From an uncultured bacterium (GTDB taxonomy: Bacteria > Vulcanimicrobiota > Xenobia > Xenobiales > Xenobiaceae), in assembly GCA_934621605.1 (NCBI GenBank), contig CAKTUZ010000003.1, positions 1 to 64,000 on the forward strand: a DNA stretch of 64,000 bases. The letters are read 5' to 3'. Every line of letters begins with the position of its first letter. Positions within the stretch are counted from its first letter, which is position 1. The translations under genes were made by a program, and so were the position numbers. Below, piece by piece: positions 17,690 through 27,572 of this stretch. The notes under the pieces are model-generated. The model was not told the origin of the DNA, searched no databases, and worked only from the letters and a program-made list of their open reading frames with translations.

Positions 17690-17732
17690 AAAATGGGACT
17701 CTACTTTCTTAAGTGATAACTTAACTATCCCA

Positions 17733-17779
17733 CAAAAAAAGCAGCTTGACTATAAGTACAAGCTGCTTTTTTCTTTTTT
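17733..17779 (-). terminator. Terminator within the paralog array
   Basis: AAAAAAAGCAGCTTG and CAAGCTGCTTTTTT form a strong stem with A and T runs on both sides. It closes the transcript of the gene ending at 17783. Confidence 0.8.
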
Positions 17780-17782
17780 AAC

Positions 17783-18310
17783 CTATTGTCCCATAACGCT
17801 CATAGCATCAACTTTCCATTGACCGTTCTCTTTAATCATAGTTAAAGAACCAGAACTACCGGGACTACTAATAGTAGCCGTATTACCGCTGATTACAGCT
17901 GTAAATTCAACATTACTTATATCTTCTGTAGGGAAATACTTGCTAGCTTCAGCCCAGCAAGCTTTGGCCATTTCGCTATTAGGATTGGCTAATTCAACTT
18001 TTATCAACTGCACCAAATCTTGACGAGACATACCTTCTTTTTGCATAAGAGCCTTCATATTAGGATCGGACACAGCAGCATCAACACTCATTTCTATAAA
18101 CAAGTTCTGACTCTGCGCAGTAAATAAACTCCAAGCTCTGCCATCTTGTATTTGGGCATATTTTACAAATGTCTTAAACACATTTATAGCTGCAGCTTCT
18201 TCACCCTGGGCAGCTTGAGCTAAACAAGGCAAAAATAACGAAAAAACAATAACTGCAACTATTGATATGATTTGACACAATTTTTTTATTTTATTTGTTA
18301 CAAATATCAT
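17783..18310 (-). CDS. Paralogous secreted protein of the array
   Basis: About 175 residues from the ATG at 18310; a TTG at 18331 in the same frame is the alternative. The signal peptide has a hydrophobic run (IISIVAVIVFSLFL) and a likely cut after AQA, with no lipobox Cys at the right place, so it is probably soluble in the periplasm or exported. Family motifs: DGRAWSLFTAQSQ, NPNSEMAKACWAEA and IKENGQWKVDAM. It is most like the adjacent 176-residue gene upstream (both have ML.../M..MQ-KGMSR- or KGISR-type helices), suggesting the most recent duplication in the array. Confidence 0.75.
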   Translation of the reverse strand: MIFVTNKIKKLCQIISIVAVIVFSLFLPCLAQAAQGEEAAAINVFKTFVKYAQIQDGRAWSLFTAQSQNLFIEMSVDAAVSDPNMKALMQKEGMSRQDLVQLIKVELANPNSEMAKACWAEASKYFPTEDISNVEFTAVISGNTATISSPGSSGSLTMIKENGQWKVDAMSVMGQ

Positions 18311-18374
18311 AAAATAACTCAACTTCCTCAATTGATAAAATAACTATCCCATAAAAATAGCTCAAATTCAGTGA

Positions 18375-18905
18375 CTAATCTTCAAGCATGCCAAATACAT
18401 CAAATTTCCATTGTCCTTTTTCTTTTTTCATGGTAACAAAATCGTCAGTATTATCTTTTGGTTCGCTAATGACAGCTATATCACCGTTTATGACAGCTTT
18501 CAGTTCTATATCTATAGTCTCATTTTGAGGAAAATATCGGCAAATAACCGCCCAGCATTCTTTGGCAATTTCACTTTCAGGCGTAGACATCTCCGCCTTG
18601 ACATAATTTATCAGCTCATTCCGAGATATCCCCTTCTGCTGCATCCATTTTTGAAAATAAGGCTCTGCTTCCAATAGCTCCAATCTAGTCTCAAGAAGCC
18701 AATCCTGAGTTTGAGCGCTCATATAATTCCAAGCTCTAGTATCTTGTTTTTGCATATAATTGACGAAAGTAATAAAAGCCTCAATAGCGGCAGCTTCTTC
18801 GCTTTGTTTTGCTTGAGCCGCTCGAGTTGAAGGAGCGAAGCTAAAGAGAACAGCTAGCAAACATAAAACGATAGCTAAAGCAGAGCTAATCTTTTTCTTT
18901 AACAT
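18375..18905 (-). CDS. Paralogous secreted protein of the array
   Basis: 176 residues. Signal peptide (ALAIVLCLLAVLFSF, cut near TRA-AQA); no lipobox. Family motifs: DTRAWNYMSAQTQ, TPESEIAKECWAVI and KKEKGQWKFDVF. The segment QQKGISRNELINYVKAEM closely parallels QKEGMSRQDLVQLIKVEL in the neighbour at 17783-18310. GGGAGTAAGG lies upstream of the ATG. Function unknown. Confidence 0.75.
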   Translation of the reverse strand: MLKKKISSALAIVLCLLAVLFSFAPSTRAAQAKQSEEAAAIEAFITFVNYMQKQDTRAWNYMSAQTQDWLLETRLELLEAEPYFQKWMQQKGISRNELINYVKAEMSTPESEIAKECWAVICRYFPQNETIDIELKAVINGDIAVISEPKDNTDDFVTMKKEKGQWKFDVFGMLED

Positions 18906-18918
18906 AGGCCTTACTCCC

Positions 18919-19506
18919 TTACTTCAATTTTTCAAAATATAATTCCGAATCGTATAAGTAGAGATCCAAATTGTTATCGTGGATTGAGCGACGTACCATA
19001 TAACAGTATCTAAAATCCTTACTTTTGTTATAAAAGAAATAAACAGCTTTATCGGAGCCCACTCCTACAGTAAATTCATTTAAGTCCAACTTACCGTTTT
19101 TTATAAAAGGTAAATGAGAATTGCCCAATTTACACCAGGCCCAATAGCGAGGAGCTAAATCGCCGTTAGGATAGCTTAAAGTTTCCATAACTTCATAAGT
19201 GGCTGTGGACAAATCGCTCTGAATACGACCGCTAGAAATCAAGCTACTGGCGGCCAATTGAGATAATATTACTCGAGATTGATCACTCAAAAAGTTCCAA
19301 GTGCGGGGATTGCCGTCAGCATATAATTCCATACCGGTTTTAAAAATCGCTATAGCCTCATTCTTGATTTTAGCTTCTTCGCTCTTGCTCAAACCGTTAT
19401 TATTCAAAGCAGCGGGCCAAGGACGAGCCTCGGCAAATAAAGTACAACCAACAATAAAAGCTAAAACCAAACAAATACAGCGCCAGATATACCATGTTTT
19501 TTTCAT
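18919..19506 (-). CDS. Divergent paralogous secreted protein of the array
   Basis: 195 residues with a signal peptide (ICLVLAFIVGCTLF, cut after AEA near residue 27). The first two family motifs are clear (NPRTWNFLSDQSR and YPNGDLAPRYWAWC). The closing K-x-x-x-W-K strand is replaced by FRYCYMVRRSIHDNN. It therefore belongs to the family but has lost or changed the last strand. GGGAGG precedes the start. The gap to the next member is only 13 bases, so these two are probably co-transcribed. Confidence 0.7.
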   Translation of the reverse strand: MKKTWYIWRCICLVLAFIVGCTLFAEARPWPAALNNNGLSKSEEAKIKNEAIAIFKTGMELYADGNPRTWNFLSDQSRVILSQLAASSLISSGRIQSDLSTATYEVMETLSYPNGDLAPRYWAWCKLGNSHLPFIKNGKLDLNEFTVGVGSDKAVYFFYNKSKDFRYCYMVRRSIHDNNLDLYLYDSELYFEKLK

Positions 19507-19556
19507 AATAGCCTCCCAAAATACAAAAAAATCGCCTCCGAAAAAGCGTAAATCTT

Positions 19557-20225
19557 TTACTGTTCTAATTCAAGCTTAGAATTGATAATGTCTATCTTCC
19601 ATTGTGACTTTTCTTTAACCAAAACAAAAGTGCGTGAGCCAATAGTAACTACTTCTTTATCGGTTTTTTCCTTAAAGTCCTTAAACGAAAGCTTATCTAA
19701 ATCAATTTTATATTCCATTTCGCCAAATGTGCCTATAAAGTAAGCTTGCCAGAAAATTTTGGCCACTTGGTTATCCGGCTCTTCAAAAAGAGCACGCATA
19801 TTTTCTTTAAGCTTAGCTTCCGACTCTACTTTTTCGTCAGGATTGTTTTTATGCCAAGCTTCGGCCATAGTATCGATAATATATCGCTGGCTTTCGGCAG
19901 TAATAATATTCCAGGCTTCCAAAGAGCGTTCATTAACAATAGCGGCAAATTTAGCTAAAGTGCCCGGCACAGTATTAGCAAAAGCACTGAGATCATACAC
20001 TTTGATAAAAGTCAGGTTAGGACGAAAAAAGTCCTGTTGGAACTGATTGTAATAAATAGGGGTCAAGCTGGGCCTGGCCTCTTCAATCTTCAAATCATAT
20101 CTGACAGCTTGAAGATCCTCCCAAACAACGGCCTGACCGTCGTCAGCTCCCTTTGCATATGCTCCACCAATTAAAGCGCTAAAAACGACGGTCATGACCA
20201 TCGCCGTCTGCCACATTCTTTTCAT
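19557..20225 (-). CDS. Paralogous secreted protein, first of the array
   Basis: About 222 residues from the ATG at 20225, which has GGAG six bases upstream; an in-frame TTG at 20237 overlaps that site. Signal peptide with a cut after AYA (about residue 24). A 65-residue extension precedes the shared domain, whose motifs are SLEAWNIITAESQ, EPDNQVAKIFWQAY and VKEKSQWKIDII. It is divergent to uvrB, with about 100 bases between the starts, so this gap must hold both promoters. Function unknown. Confidence 0.75.
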   Translation of the reverse strand: MKRMWQTAMVMTVVFSALIGGAYAKGADDGQAVVWEDLQAVRYDLKIEEARPSLTPIYYNQFQQDFFRPNLTFIKVYDLSAFANTVPGTLAKFAAIVNERSLEAWNIITAESQRYIIDTMAEAWHKNNPDEKVESEAKLKENMRALFEEPDNQVAKIFWQAYFIGTFGEMEYKIDLDKLSFKDFKEKTDKEVVTIGSRTFVLVKEKSQWKIDIINSKLELEQ

Positions 20226-20322
20226 ATTGTGCTCCAAATTTCAATATTGCAATTTACGATATTACAATTTAGTATTGAATTCTCTACCGATTTAACACTC
20301 AATTTGCTAAAATGTTCAACGT

Positions 20323-22503
20323 ATGTGCAAACAAGTCTTTCAACTGGCCGCCCCTTTTCCGGCTAAAGGCGATCAGCCTCAAGCTATCGACAATTTGGTC
20401 AAAAGCCTGCAGGAAGGCAAGCGCTTTGTCACTCTTTTAGGCGCTACCGGCACAGGCAAAACCTTTACGGTAGCTTCGGTAATCGCCCGTTTAGGCCGCC
20501 CTGCTTTGGTTATCAGTCACAATAAAACACTGGCAGCTCAACTTACGGCCGAATTTAAAGAATTTTTCCCAAAAAATGCTGTCGAATATTTCGTTTCCTA
20601 TTTCGACTACTATCGTCCTGAAGCTTATATGCCACAGACGGACAGTTATATCGAAAAAGAATCTTCCCTCAACGACGAATTAGATAGATTGCGCCATTCA
20701 GCCATTCAGGCTGCTATAAATAGGCCAGATACTTTGTGCGTTTCTTCCGTTTCTTGCATTTACGGCTTAGGCAATCCCGAAGATTATAAGCGTATGCTTT
20801 TAGTCTTTCGTCCCGGCCAAGAAATGGATCGCGAAGCTTTGTTGCGCCAATTGGTAGATATGTTTTACACCCGCTGCGACATACTTAGCAGCGGTACTTT
20901 TCGCCTAAACGGCGAAATTTTGGATATTTACCCTGTTGATGAAAATAAAATTTATCGCATAGAATTTTTCGGCGATGAAGTAGATCGCATGTACGAGCTG
21001 GATCCGCTCAATTTTAATGTTGTTTCCAAACCGGAGCGCATTGTAGTTTCTCCGGCTAAAGTCTACGTTCTGCCTCATGAAAAAATGGTTAAAGCCATTA
21101 ATTCCATTAGAGAAGAGCTAACCGAACACTTAAAAACTTTACGTCAAGAAGGTAAGCTCTTGGAAGCTGAACGTATCGAACAGCGCACCAACTACGATTT
21201 GGAAGTATTGCAAGAATTAGGCTATTGTCCCGGTATTGAAAATTATTCCCGCCATTTGACAGCCCGAGAACCCGGACAGCCCCCTTACACTTTGTTAGAT
21301 TATTTCCCCAAAGATTTTGTCGTTTTTATTGATGAATCACATGTAGCCATTCCGCAATTGCAAGCTATGCTAGCAGGCGATCAAGCTCGCAAACGCAGTT
21401 TAGTTGAGTTTGGCTTCCGTTTACCTTCAGCTTTTGACAATCGTCCCTTATCTTTTGACGAATTTTTACAAAAAATCGGCCAAATAGTCTTTATCAGCGC
21501 TACTCCCGGCCCCTTCGAAATAGATAATTCGGAACTAATTGTCGAGCAAATTATTCGTCCTACTGGTCTAGTCGATCCCGAAGTTGAAGTGCGTCCCATT
21601 CAAGGCCAAATTGACGATTTAGTTGACGAAATAAGAAAAAGAGCCGCTCAAAACGAGCGCACTTTAGTTACTACTTTGACCAAGAAAATGGCCGAAGATC
21701 TAACCGAGTATTTAGCCAATTTAGATATTCGCGTCAAATATTTGCATTCTGACGTTGATACTTTGGAGCGCATTGAAATTTTGCGCGACTTACGTTTAGG
21801 TCGCTTCGACGTTTTGGTAGGTATCAACTTATTGCGCGAAGGTCTGGACTTGCCCGAAGTATCCTTGGTAGCCATTTTAGATGCCGACAAAGAAGGCTTC
21901 TTACGCTCCAATACCAGCTTAATCCAAACTATAGGCCGCGCTGCCCGCAATGTCAGCGGTAAAGTTATTTTGTACGCCGACAAGATCACTAAATCGATGC
22001 AAGCAGCCATGGAGGAAACGGCTCGCCGCCGCGCTATCCAAATAGCCTATAATAAAGAGCACCATATCGTGCCGCAAACGATCAATAAGGCGGTAAAAGA
22101 TATTTTAGGTATGGTCAGTTCCGGCAGCCGCACCAACGAAGAAGATCCCAACTTAAAAGGCCAAACGGCCGAACTTAACGACAGTTTCTTTGCTTCTCCA
22201 GAAGAGCGCAGCCGCATGGATATTGAGCAATTGCGCACTTTAATAGATAAAGTAGAAGAAGCTATGCTTAAAGCCGCTTCTGAAATGCAATTTGAAACAG
22301 CAGCCGCTTTGCGCGATCAAATGTACTCTTTAAAAAGGCAACTAAGCTCAGTGTTGGAAGGCTTGCCCGCCGCTGCTGCCTTAGAGTTAGCCGAAAGCGA
22401 CAAAAGTTTGCCTTTCAAGCATCGCAAGAAAGCCGAAGCGGCGCCAAAATCTACCATTGTAACTGGAAATAAAAAAAGCAAAGCGCGGCAACGCAAAATC
22501 TAA
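20323..22503 (+). CDS. uvrB: UvrABC excinuclease subunit B
   Basis: 726 residues, slightly longer than usual at the C-terminus. Walker A GATGTGKT lies at about 41-48 and the beta-hairpin region YFVSYFDYYRPEAY near 88-100. The DE-box appears as FIDESHV (about 336), and helicase motif VI as QTIGRAARN. The UVR domain (QLRTLIDKVEEAMLKAA) that binds UvrC is near 640, followed by a Lys/Ala-rich tail. UvrB is the damage-verifying helicase-like subunit of nucleotide excision repair. It is followed by uvrA after 17 bases, an arrangement that favours co-transcription. Confidence 0.98.
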   Translation: MCKQVFQLAAPFPAKGDQPQAIDNLVKSLQEGKRFVTLLGATGTGKTFTVASVIARLGRPALVISHNKTLAAQLTAEFKEFFPKNAVEYFVSYFDYYRPEAYMPQTDSYIEKESSLNDELDRLRHSAIQAAINRPDTLCVSSVSCIYGLGNPEDYKRMLLVFRPGQEMDREALLRQLVDMFYTRCDILSSGTFRLNGEILDIYPVDENKIYRIEFFGDEVDRMYELDPLNFNVVSKPERIVVSPAKVYVLPHEKMVKAINSIREELTEHLKTLRQEGKLLEAERIEQRTNYDLEVLQELGYCPGIENYSRHLTAREPGQPPYTLLDYFPKDFVVFIDESHVAIPQLQAMLAGDQARKRSLVEFGFRLPSAFDNRPLSFDEFLQKIGQIVFISATPGPFEIDNSELIVEQIIRPTGLVDPEVEVRPIQGQIDDLVDEIRKRAAQNERTLVTTLTKKMAEDLTEYLANLDIRVKYLHSDVDTLERIEILRDLRLGRFDVLVGINLLREGLDLPEVSLVAILDADKEGFLRSNTSLIQTIGRAARNVSGKVILYADKITKSMQAAMEETARRRAIQIAYNKEHHIVPQTINKAVKDILGMVSSGSRTNEEDPNLKGQTAELNDSFFASPEERSRMDIEQLRTLIDKVEEAMLKAASEMQFETAAALRDQMYSLKRQLSSVLEGLPAAAALELAESDKSLPFKHRKKAEAAPKSTIVTGNKKSKARQRKI

Positions 22504-22520
22504 TAAAAAACGAAAAGAAC

Positions 22521-25334
22521 ATGGCTTTAGAAGAAATCATCATTAAAGGGGCGCGGGAAAACAATTTAAAAAATATCAATTTAACTATTCCGCGCGATAA
22601 AATGACCGTAGTTACCGGCCTTTCCGGTTCGGGGAAATCCTCTCTGGTTTTTGATACCATCTATGCTGAGGGGCGTCGCCGCTATATGGAATCGCTCTCT
22701 TCCTATGCACGCCAATTTTTGGGGCGTCTAGATAAGCCGGACGTAGACAGCGTGGATGGTTTGTCTCCCGCCATCTCTATCGATCAAAAAGGCACTTCAG
22801 CTAACCCACGTTCCACAGTTGGCACAGTTACCGAAATTTATGACTATTTGCGCCTACTTTACGCTAGGGTCGGCTTGCCTCATTGTCCTCAATGTGGTCG
22901 CGAGATCTTTCCCCAAACTTTAGATCAAATTGTGGAAATTATCTTTAATAACCCTGAAGGCTCCAAATTTAATATTCTAGCTCCTCTGGTACGCGGCCGC
23001 AAAGGTCAGTTTCATAAATTGCTGCAAGATACGCTTAATAAAGGTTTTACTCGAGTCAGAATTGACGGTGAAATTGTCCGCCTAGATGACGAAGGCGATT
23101 TGCCCCGATTAGATCGTTACGTTATTCACAATATAGAGACAGTTGTCGACCGCATAGTAGTTAAACCTGCCGCCCGTCACCGCATTGCCGAATCGGTAGA
23201 GCTAGCCTTAAAAATAGGCGAAGGCGTAATTCTACTGCAAAATTTAGCTGGCGGCGAACAACTTTACAGTCAAAACCTGGCTTGCTTGGAGTGCGGCCTC
23301 TCTTTTGCCAAACTGGAACCTCGCCTTTTTTCTTTTAATTCGCCTTTTGGAGCTTGTCCGGAATGCAGCGGCTTGGGCTTTGTCTCCAAGTTGGACTTAA
23401 ATTTGGTTATCCCCGATCAGAGCCTCAGCTTAAATGAAGGCGCCTTGGCTCCTTGGGGGAAACCTATCCACTCGCTGCGCTATCATATGCGCGAAACTTG
23501 GTTCTGGAGCCAAGCCCAAAAGTTAGCCGAGCTGGGCCTAATCGACTTGGATAAACCTTGGCAAAATCTCAGTGCGCAAGAACAGCATTTAATTTTATAC
23601 GGCTGCCAAGCTAACGGCTATCTACCCAATTTTGCCGGGGCTCTGCCAATGTTGGAAAAACGTTACCAGGAAGCCAGTTCGGAGTGGGCTGTAGAGGAAT
23701 TAAACCAATTTCGCGTCACTTCCCTTTGCGAAGCCTGTGGCGGCACTCGCTTAAAACCCGAAGCCCGTTATGTTACAGTTGATGGTTTAACTATTGCTCA
23801 ATTATGCTCAAAATCTATAATCAAAGCTTTGCAATGGTTAGAAAGCCTAAATTTATCGGCCAAAAATCAAGCTATTGCTACGCCTATCGTGCGCGAACTT
23901 AAGGCCCGCTTCCAATTCTTAATAAACGTGGGTTTAGATTATTTGAGTCTAGATCGAGGGGCAGCTACTTTATCCGGCGGCGAAGCTCAGCGTATTCGTT
24001 TGGCTACCCAAATCGGTTCCGGCTTAGTCGGCGTGCTTTACATTTTGGACGAACCTTCCATCGGTTTGCACCAGCGCGATAATCAACGCCTCTTGGAAAC
24101 TTTGAAAAAATTGCGCGATTTGGGCAATACTTTGGTTATTGTCGAACATGATGAAGATACTATAAAAGCGGCTGATCATATTGTCGACATAGGCCCAGGC
24201 GCTGGCGTACACGGCGGTGAAGTGGTAGTTTCCGGCACTTTATCGGATATACTCAGCGAGCCACGCTCTTTGACAGGCGATTATTTAAGCGGCCGCAAAA
24301 TGATTACTATTCCCTATCCACGTCGCTCCCGAGGTCAAGAACAGATTACCCTTTACGGCTGTAAGCAGAATAATTTACAAAATATTGACGTCCAATTTCC
24401 TTTAGGCATGATGATTGGCATTACCGGCGTCTCTGGTTCGGGCAAAAGTACTTTAGTCAACGAAGTACTTTACAAACATCTAGCTAAACATTTAGACTTA
24501 AAAGTTGAAGAAATTGGCCAATGCGACAAAATTGAAGGTGCAGAACTTATCGACAAATTGATCGTTATAGACCAATCTCCCATTGGACGCACTCCTCGCT
24601 CCAATCCAGCTACCTATACCGGTATGTTCGACGCTATTCGCAATCTTTTTGCTGCTTCTTCAGAAGCCAAAATGCGCGGTTATAAGCCGGGCCGTTTTTC
24701 TTTCAATATTAAAGGCGGTCGCTGCGAAGCTTGCCAAGGCCAAGGTATACTCAAAATCGAAATGAACTTTTTGCCTGATGTTTGCGTCCCTTGTGAAGTT
24801 TGTCAAGGGCAACGCTATAATCGCGAGACTTTGGAAATCCACTTTAAAGGTAAAACTATTGCCGAAGTTTTGGATATGACTGTAGAAGAAGGATTGGAAT
24901 TTTTTGCCAACTATCCCAAAATCCGCGCCAAATTACAAACCCTCTTCGATGTGGGTTTGAGCTATATTCGCCTAGGACAAGCAGCTACCACTCTTTCCGG
25001 CGGCGAAGCTCAACGCATAAAGTTAGCCGGTGAACTTTCCAAAAAAGCTTTGGGACATACACTCTATATTTTGGATGAACCGACTACCGGCCTCCATTTT
25101 GACGATGTGGCCAAACTTATGGGCGTGCTACGCCGTTTAGTTGAGGCAGGCGGCTCTATGATTATTATTGAGCATAATTTAGACGTGATAAAATGTTGTG
25201 ACTGGTTAATCGACTTAGGCCCCGAAGGCGGTGAACGCGGCGGCCAAGTGGTGGCCTGCGGTTCTCCTGAAGAGGTAGCCCAAAACCCACATTCCTGGAC
25301 GGGTAAATTCTTAAAAGAGACGCTAGCTCTTTAG
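22521..25334 (+). CDS. uvrA: UvrABC excinuclease subunit A
   Basis: 937 residues, the normal length. Two ABC ATPase modules with Walker A GLSGSGKS (about 33-40) and GVSGSGKS (about 637-644). Signatures LSGGEAQRIRLA and LSGGEAQRIKLA precede Walker B ILDEPSIGLH and ILDEPTTGLH. The zinc-binding cysteines are visible as CLECGLSF...CPECSG and CEACQGQG...CEVCQG. It recognises DNA damage and loads UvrB. No stop-start overlap with uvrB, but the 17-base gap marks an operon. Confidence 0.98.
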   Translation: MALEEIIIKGARENNLKNINLTIPRDKMTVVTGLSGSGKSSLVFDTIYAEGRRRYMESLSSYARQFLGRLDKPDVDSVDGLSPAISIDQKGTSANPRSTVGTVTEIYDYLRLLYARVGLPHCPQCGREIFPQTLDQIVEIIFNNPEGSKFNILAPLVRGRKGQFHKLLQDTLNKGFTRVRIDGEIVRLDDEGDLPRLDRYVIHNIETVVDRIVVKPAARHRIAESVELALKIGEGVILLQNLAGGEQLYSQNLACLECGLSFAKLEPRLFSFNSPFGACPECSGLGFVSKLDLNLVIPDQSLSLNEGALAPWGKPIHSLRYHMRETWFWSQAQKLAELGLIDLDKPWQNLSAQEQHLILYGCQANGYLPNFAGALPMLEKRYQEASSEWAVEELNQFRVTSLCEACGGTRLKPEARYVTVDGLTIAQLCSKSIIKALQWLESLNLSAKNQAIATPIVRELKARFQFLINVGLDYLSLDRGAATLSGGEAQRIRLATQIGSGLVGVLYILDEPSIGLHQRDNQRLLETLKKLRDLGNTLVIVEHDEDTIKAADHIVDIGPGAGVHGGEVVVSGTLSDILSEPRSLTGDYLSGRKMITIPYPRRSRGQEQITLYGCKQNNLQNIDVQFPLGMMIGITGVSGSGKSTLVNEVLYKHLAKHLDLKVEEIGQCDKIEGAELIDKLIVIDQSPIGRTPRSNPATYTGMFDAIRNLFAASSEAKMRGYKPGRFSFNIKGGRCEACQGQGILKIEMNFLPDVCVPCEVCQGQRYNRETLEIHFKGKTIAEVLDMTVEEGLEFFANYPKIRAKLQTLFDVGLSYIRLGQAATTLSGGEAQRIKLAGELSKKALGHTLYILDEPTTGLHFDDVAKLMGVLRRLVEAGGSMIIIEHNLDVIKCCDWLIDLGPEGGERGGQVVACGSPEEVAQNPHSWTGKFLKETLAL

Positions 25335-25394
25335 AATTTCCAAGTTTGGCAGCACTCTTAAAAAACTTCAGTCTCTAATTGCCGGAGAAAATTT

Positions 25395-27518
25395 TTGCCA
25401 CAATTTTTGCATAGTTCTAAGCTAAAATTGGCCTTGATAGCCTTAATTTACGCTATCATTATTTTTGGTTTGTCCCAAAACGTTTGGCAGAGTTCTTCAC
25501 CCTTGGCTTTGGGCTGCATCACCGATGATACTTTTGACGAAATGGTGCTAACCTGCGCTGTAGCCGATAATTTAAGGCAAGGCCACTTTCCTCTAACCAG
25601 CCAAGCTTGGGAATTTCCTCAAAAAATAAATCTGGTTATTACCCATAAATCTTATTTACATACTCTTATCGGTTGTTTTTGGCAAGCTTTTTTGCCTTGG
25701 CCTACCTGGTGGAACCTTACTGTCGTCAGCGCCATTTGGCTCAGCGCTTGGGGGCTAGCTTGGGCAGTACTGCAGCTGAGCGCTCTACCCCCAAGCGATG
25801 CTACCCCCAAATGCCAAGTGCCGGGCCTGCTGCTCGCCTTGGTTAGCGGCCTGCCTATTTTGGCGGCGCCTTTTACCAAGCAAATGATCGGCTGGGGCCA
25901 CATACCTCAACTCTTTAGCCTACCAGCTATTTTAACGCTGGCTTCTTTGGCTTTTATTTTTACTCGCCCCAGCCGCCCCTATGCTTCCTCGGACTCAACC
26001 TCTCCTACCTGCGCCCAAACTAAGTCCGAGGCGGAGCAAACACTTCAAGCGCCACTACCACAGCAGGCCGCCTCTGTAAGCGCTTCAGCCACGTTTGAGC
26101 CCTCGCCTGTTCCGGCGGCAACTTACTGGCTTTTAGCCTTATCAGTTCTATCTGCCGCCGGCGTATATTGGATCTGGGCTGCGCTCCTAACCGTGGTAGG
26201 CTTAGCCTTACTACTTACTCGCGCAGCCTTTTTAGATAAAGTGTCACTGAAGCGCTTAGTCCTGTGCATTATATTTACAGCCTTAGCAGCAGGCCCGGCA
26301 GCCCTATACGTTTTGCACATCGACCCAGATTTGCAACGCTACCAACAAAGCGCTCAATCAGAACGAGCCCGCGAAGAGAGCAGAGCCTTCGAACGTATGC
26401 TCCAGCTAACTTTGAGCCCACCTCACTCTGGACGTACCCTAACCATCAGCCGAGGTGCTAAGTTGTTGACGCCTCTGCTGACGGCAACTTTATTGTTTTT
26501 TCCTTGCTGGCTCAAAGTCAGAAAAAGTCCGGCTCTGCTTTGGTTTTGGTTAGCGGCACTTTTGGCCATTATCGGGTTGGGCCCATATTTAACCTGGAAC
26601 GGCGCTTTGTTGCTTGACACCCAAGGGCAGCCCATACGTGCTCCTCTGGCCTACTTAGCCAAGTACAGCGGCCTATTTTATTATTGGCGCACTCCTCAAA
26701 CAGTTTGGCCCCTAGTTTTAACTTGTCTAATTTTCGCTACCGTTTTCTTAAGCCAAACTATACTCCAAAGTTGGCCGCAAGCTTCACCAAAACAACGAGC
26801 CGGAGGCTGGTGTAGTTGCATATTGGCATTAAGCCTCGTCGCAATTTTCACTCTAAGCGGCCAAAATATACGCTTATTTTCGGCCGGGCCTCAAAATAGC
26901 GACTCCTACTATCCGTCTTTTCCAGCCCCAACGCCAAATTGGTGCACTTTCTTAGCCGCCCAGCCTCACAAATATGCTACTTTAGACTTACCGCTAGGTT
27001 ATTGCACTAACGTTTGGCAAACACAATTTTTGCACGGCTGCCCTTCTGCCCACGGCAAACGCTCTCTAAGTTGGTTGGCCCGCAATAACAGCTATATCGC
27101 CAAATTTTTAAAATTAAACGAAATCTGCACGTCGACCTTAAACAAAGCGCCCTATCCCAATGAAGGCAGCTCAGAAATTTTATACGGTCAAGCGGAACTG
27201 CCCAACCGCTTTATAGGCGACACCACTCCTTCACGCTTTGATAAAAAATCAGGTTCTTCCGCTGACCAGGATTTAGAGGCAGGCAATATAACTAATAGTA
27301 TGGTAAAAAGAGACGCAGAGTTAGTTTTTCAAGGCGGCCTACGCTATTTGATACTGCATAAAGCTAATTGTACTTGGCTGGCTCCAGGATATGGCAAAGA
27401 AGTTTATAAACAATTTCAAAACGAACTTTCCAAAAGTTACGGCCCTCCGATTTATGCAGACTCGCAAGCGGCCATCTATAAATTAGAAAAATCAACTTTA
27501 AAACGAAGCTGTAACTAA
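25395..27518 (+). CDS. Polytopic membrane protein, glycosyltransferase-C-like
   Basis: 707 residues from a TTG with GGAG seven bases upstream. An N-terminal helix is followed by about ten hydrophobic segments over residues 5-490. A long Ser/Pro/Ala/Gln-rich cytoplasmic or periplasmic loop lies near 190-240. A soluble C-terminal part (about 495-707) carries CTNVWQTQFLHGCPSAHGKR. The layout, with an acidic D-D in the first loop (CITDDTFDEMVL) and a soluble C-terminal domain, resembles GT-C or YfhO-type membrane glycosyltransferases. I see no decisive motif, and the family is inferred only from topology. It sits 60 bases downstream of uvrA on the same strand. Confidence 0.6.
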   Translation: MPQFLHSSKLKLALIALIYAIIIFGLSQNVWQSSSPLALGCITDDTFDEMVLTCAVADNLRQGHFPLTSQAWEFPQKINLVITHKSYLHTLIGCFWQAFLPWPTWWNLTVVSAIWLSAWGLAWAVLQLSALPPSDATPKCQVPGLLLALVSGLPILAAPFTKQMIGWGHIPQLFSLPAILTLASLAFIFTRPSRPYASSDSTSPTCAQTKSEAEQTLQAPLPQQAASVSASATFEPSPVPAATYWLLALSVLSAAGVYWIWAALLTVVGLALLLTRAAFLDKVSLKRLVLCIIFTALAAGPAALYVLHIDPDLQRYQQSAQSERAREESRAFERMLQLTLSPPHSGRTLTISRGAKLLTPLLTATLLFFPCWLKVRKSPALLWFWLAALLAIIGLGPYLTWNGALLLDTQGQPIRAPLAYLAKYSGLFYYWRTPQTVWPLVLTCLIFATVFLSQTILQSWPQASPKQRAGGWCSCILALSLVAIFTLSGQNIRLFSAGPQNSDSYYPSFPAPTPNWCTFLAAQPHKYATLDLPLGYCTNVWQTQFLHGCPSAHGKRSLSWLARNNSYIAKFLKLNEICTSTLNKAPYPNEGSSEILYGQAELPNRFIGDTTPSRFDKKSGSSADQDLEAGNITNSMVKRDAELVFQGGLRYLILHKANCTWLAPGYGKEVYKQFQNELSKSYGPPIYADSQAAIYKLEKSTLKRSCN

Positions 27519-27572
27519 CAGCCGGTTTTATTGTGTGTCAAGACCAAAAATTCTATAAAAAAGGACAATTCA

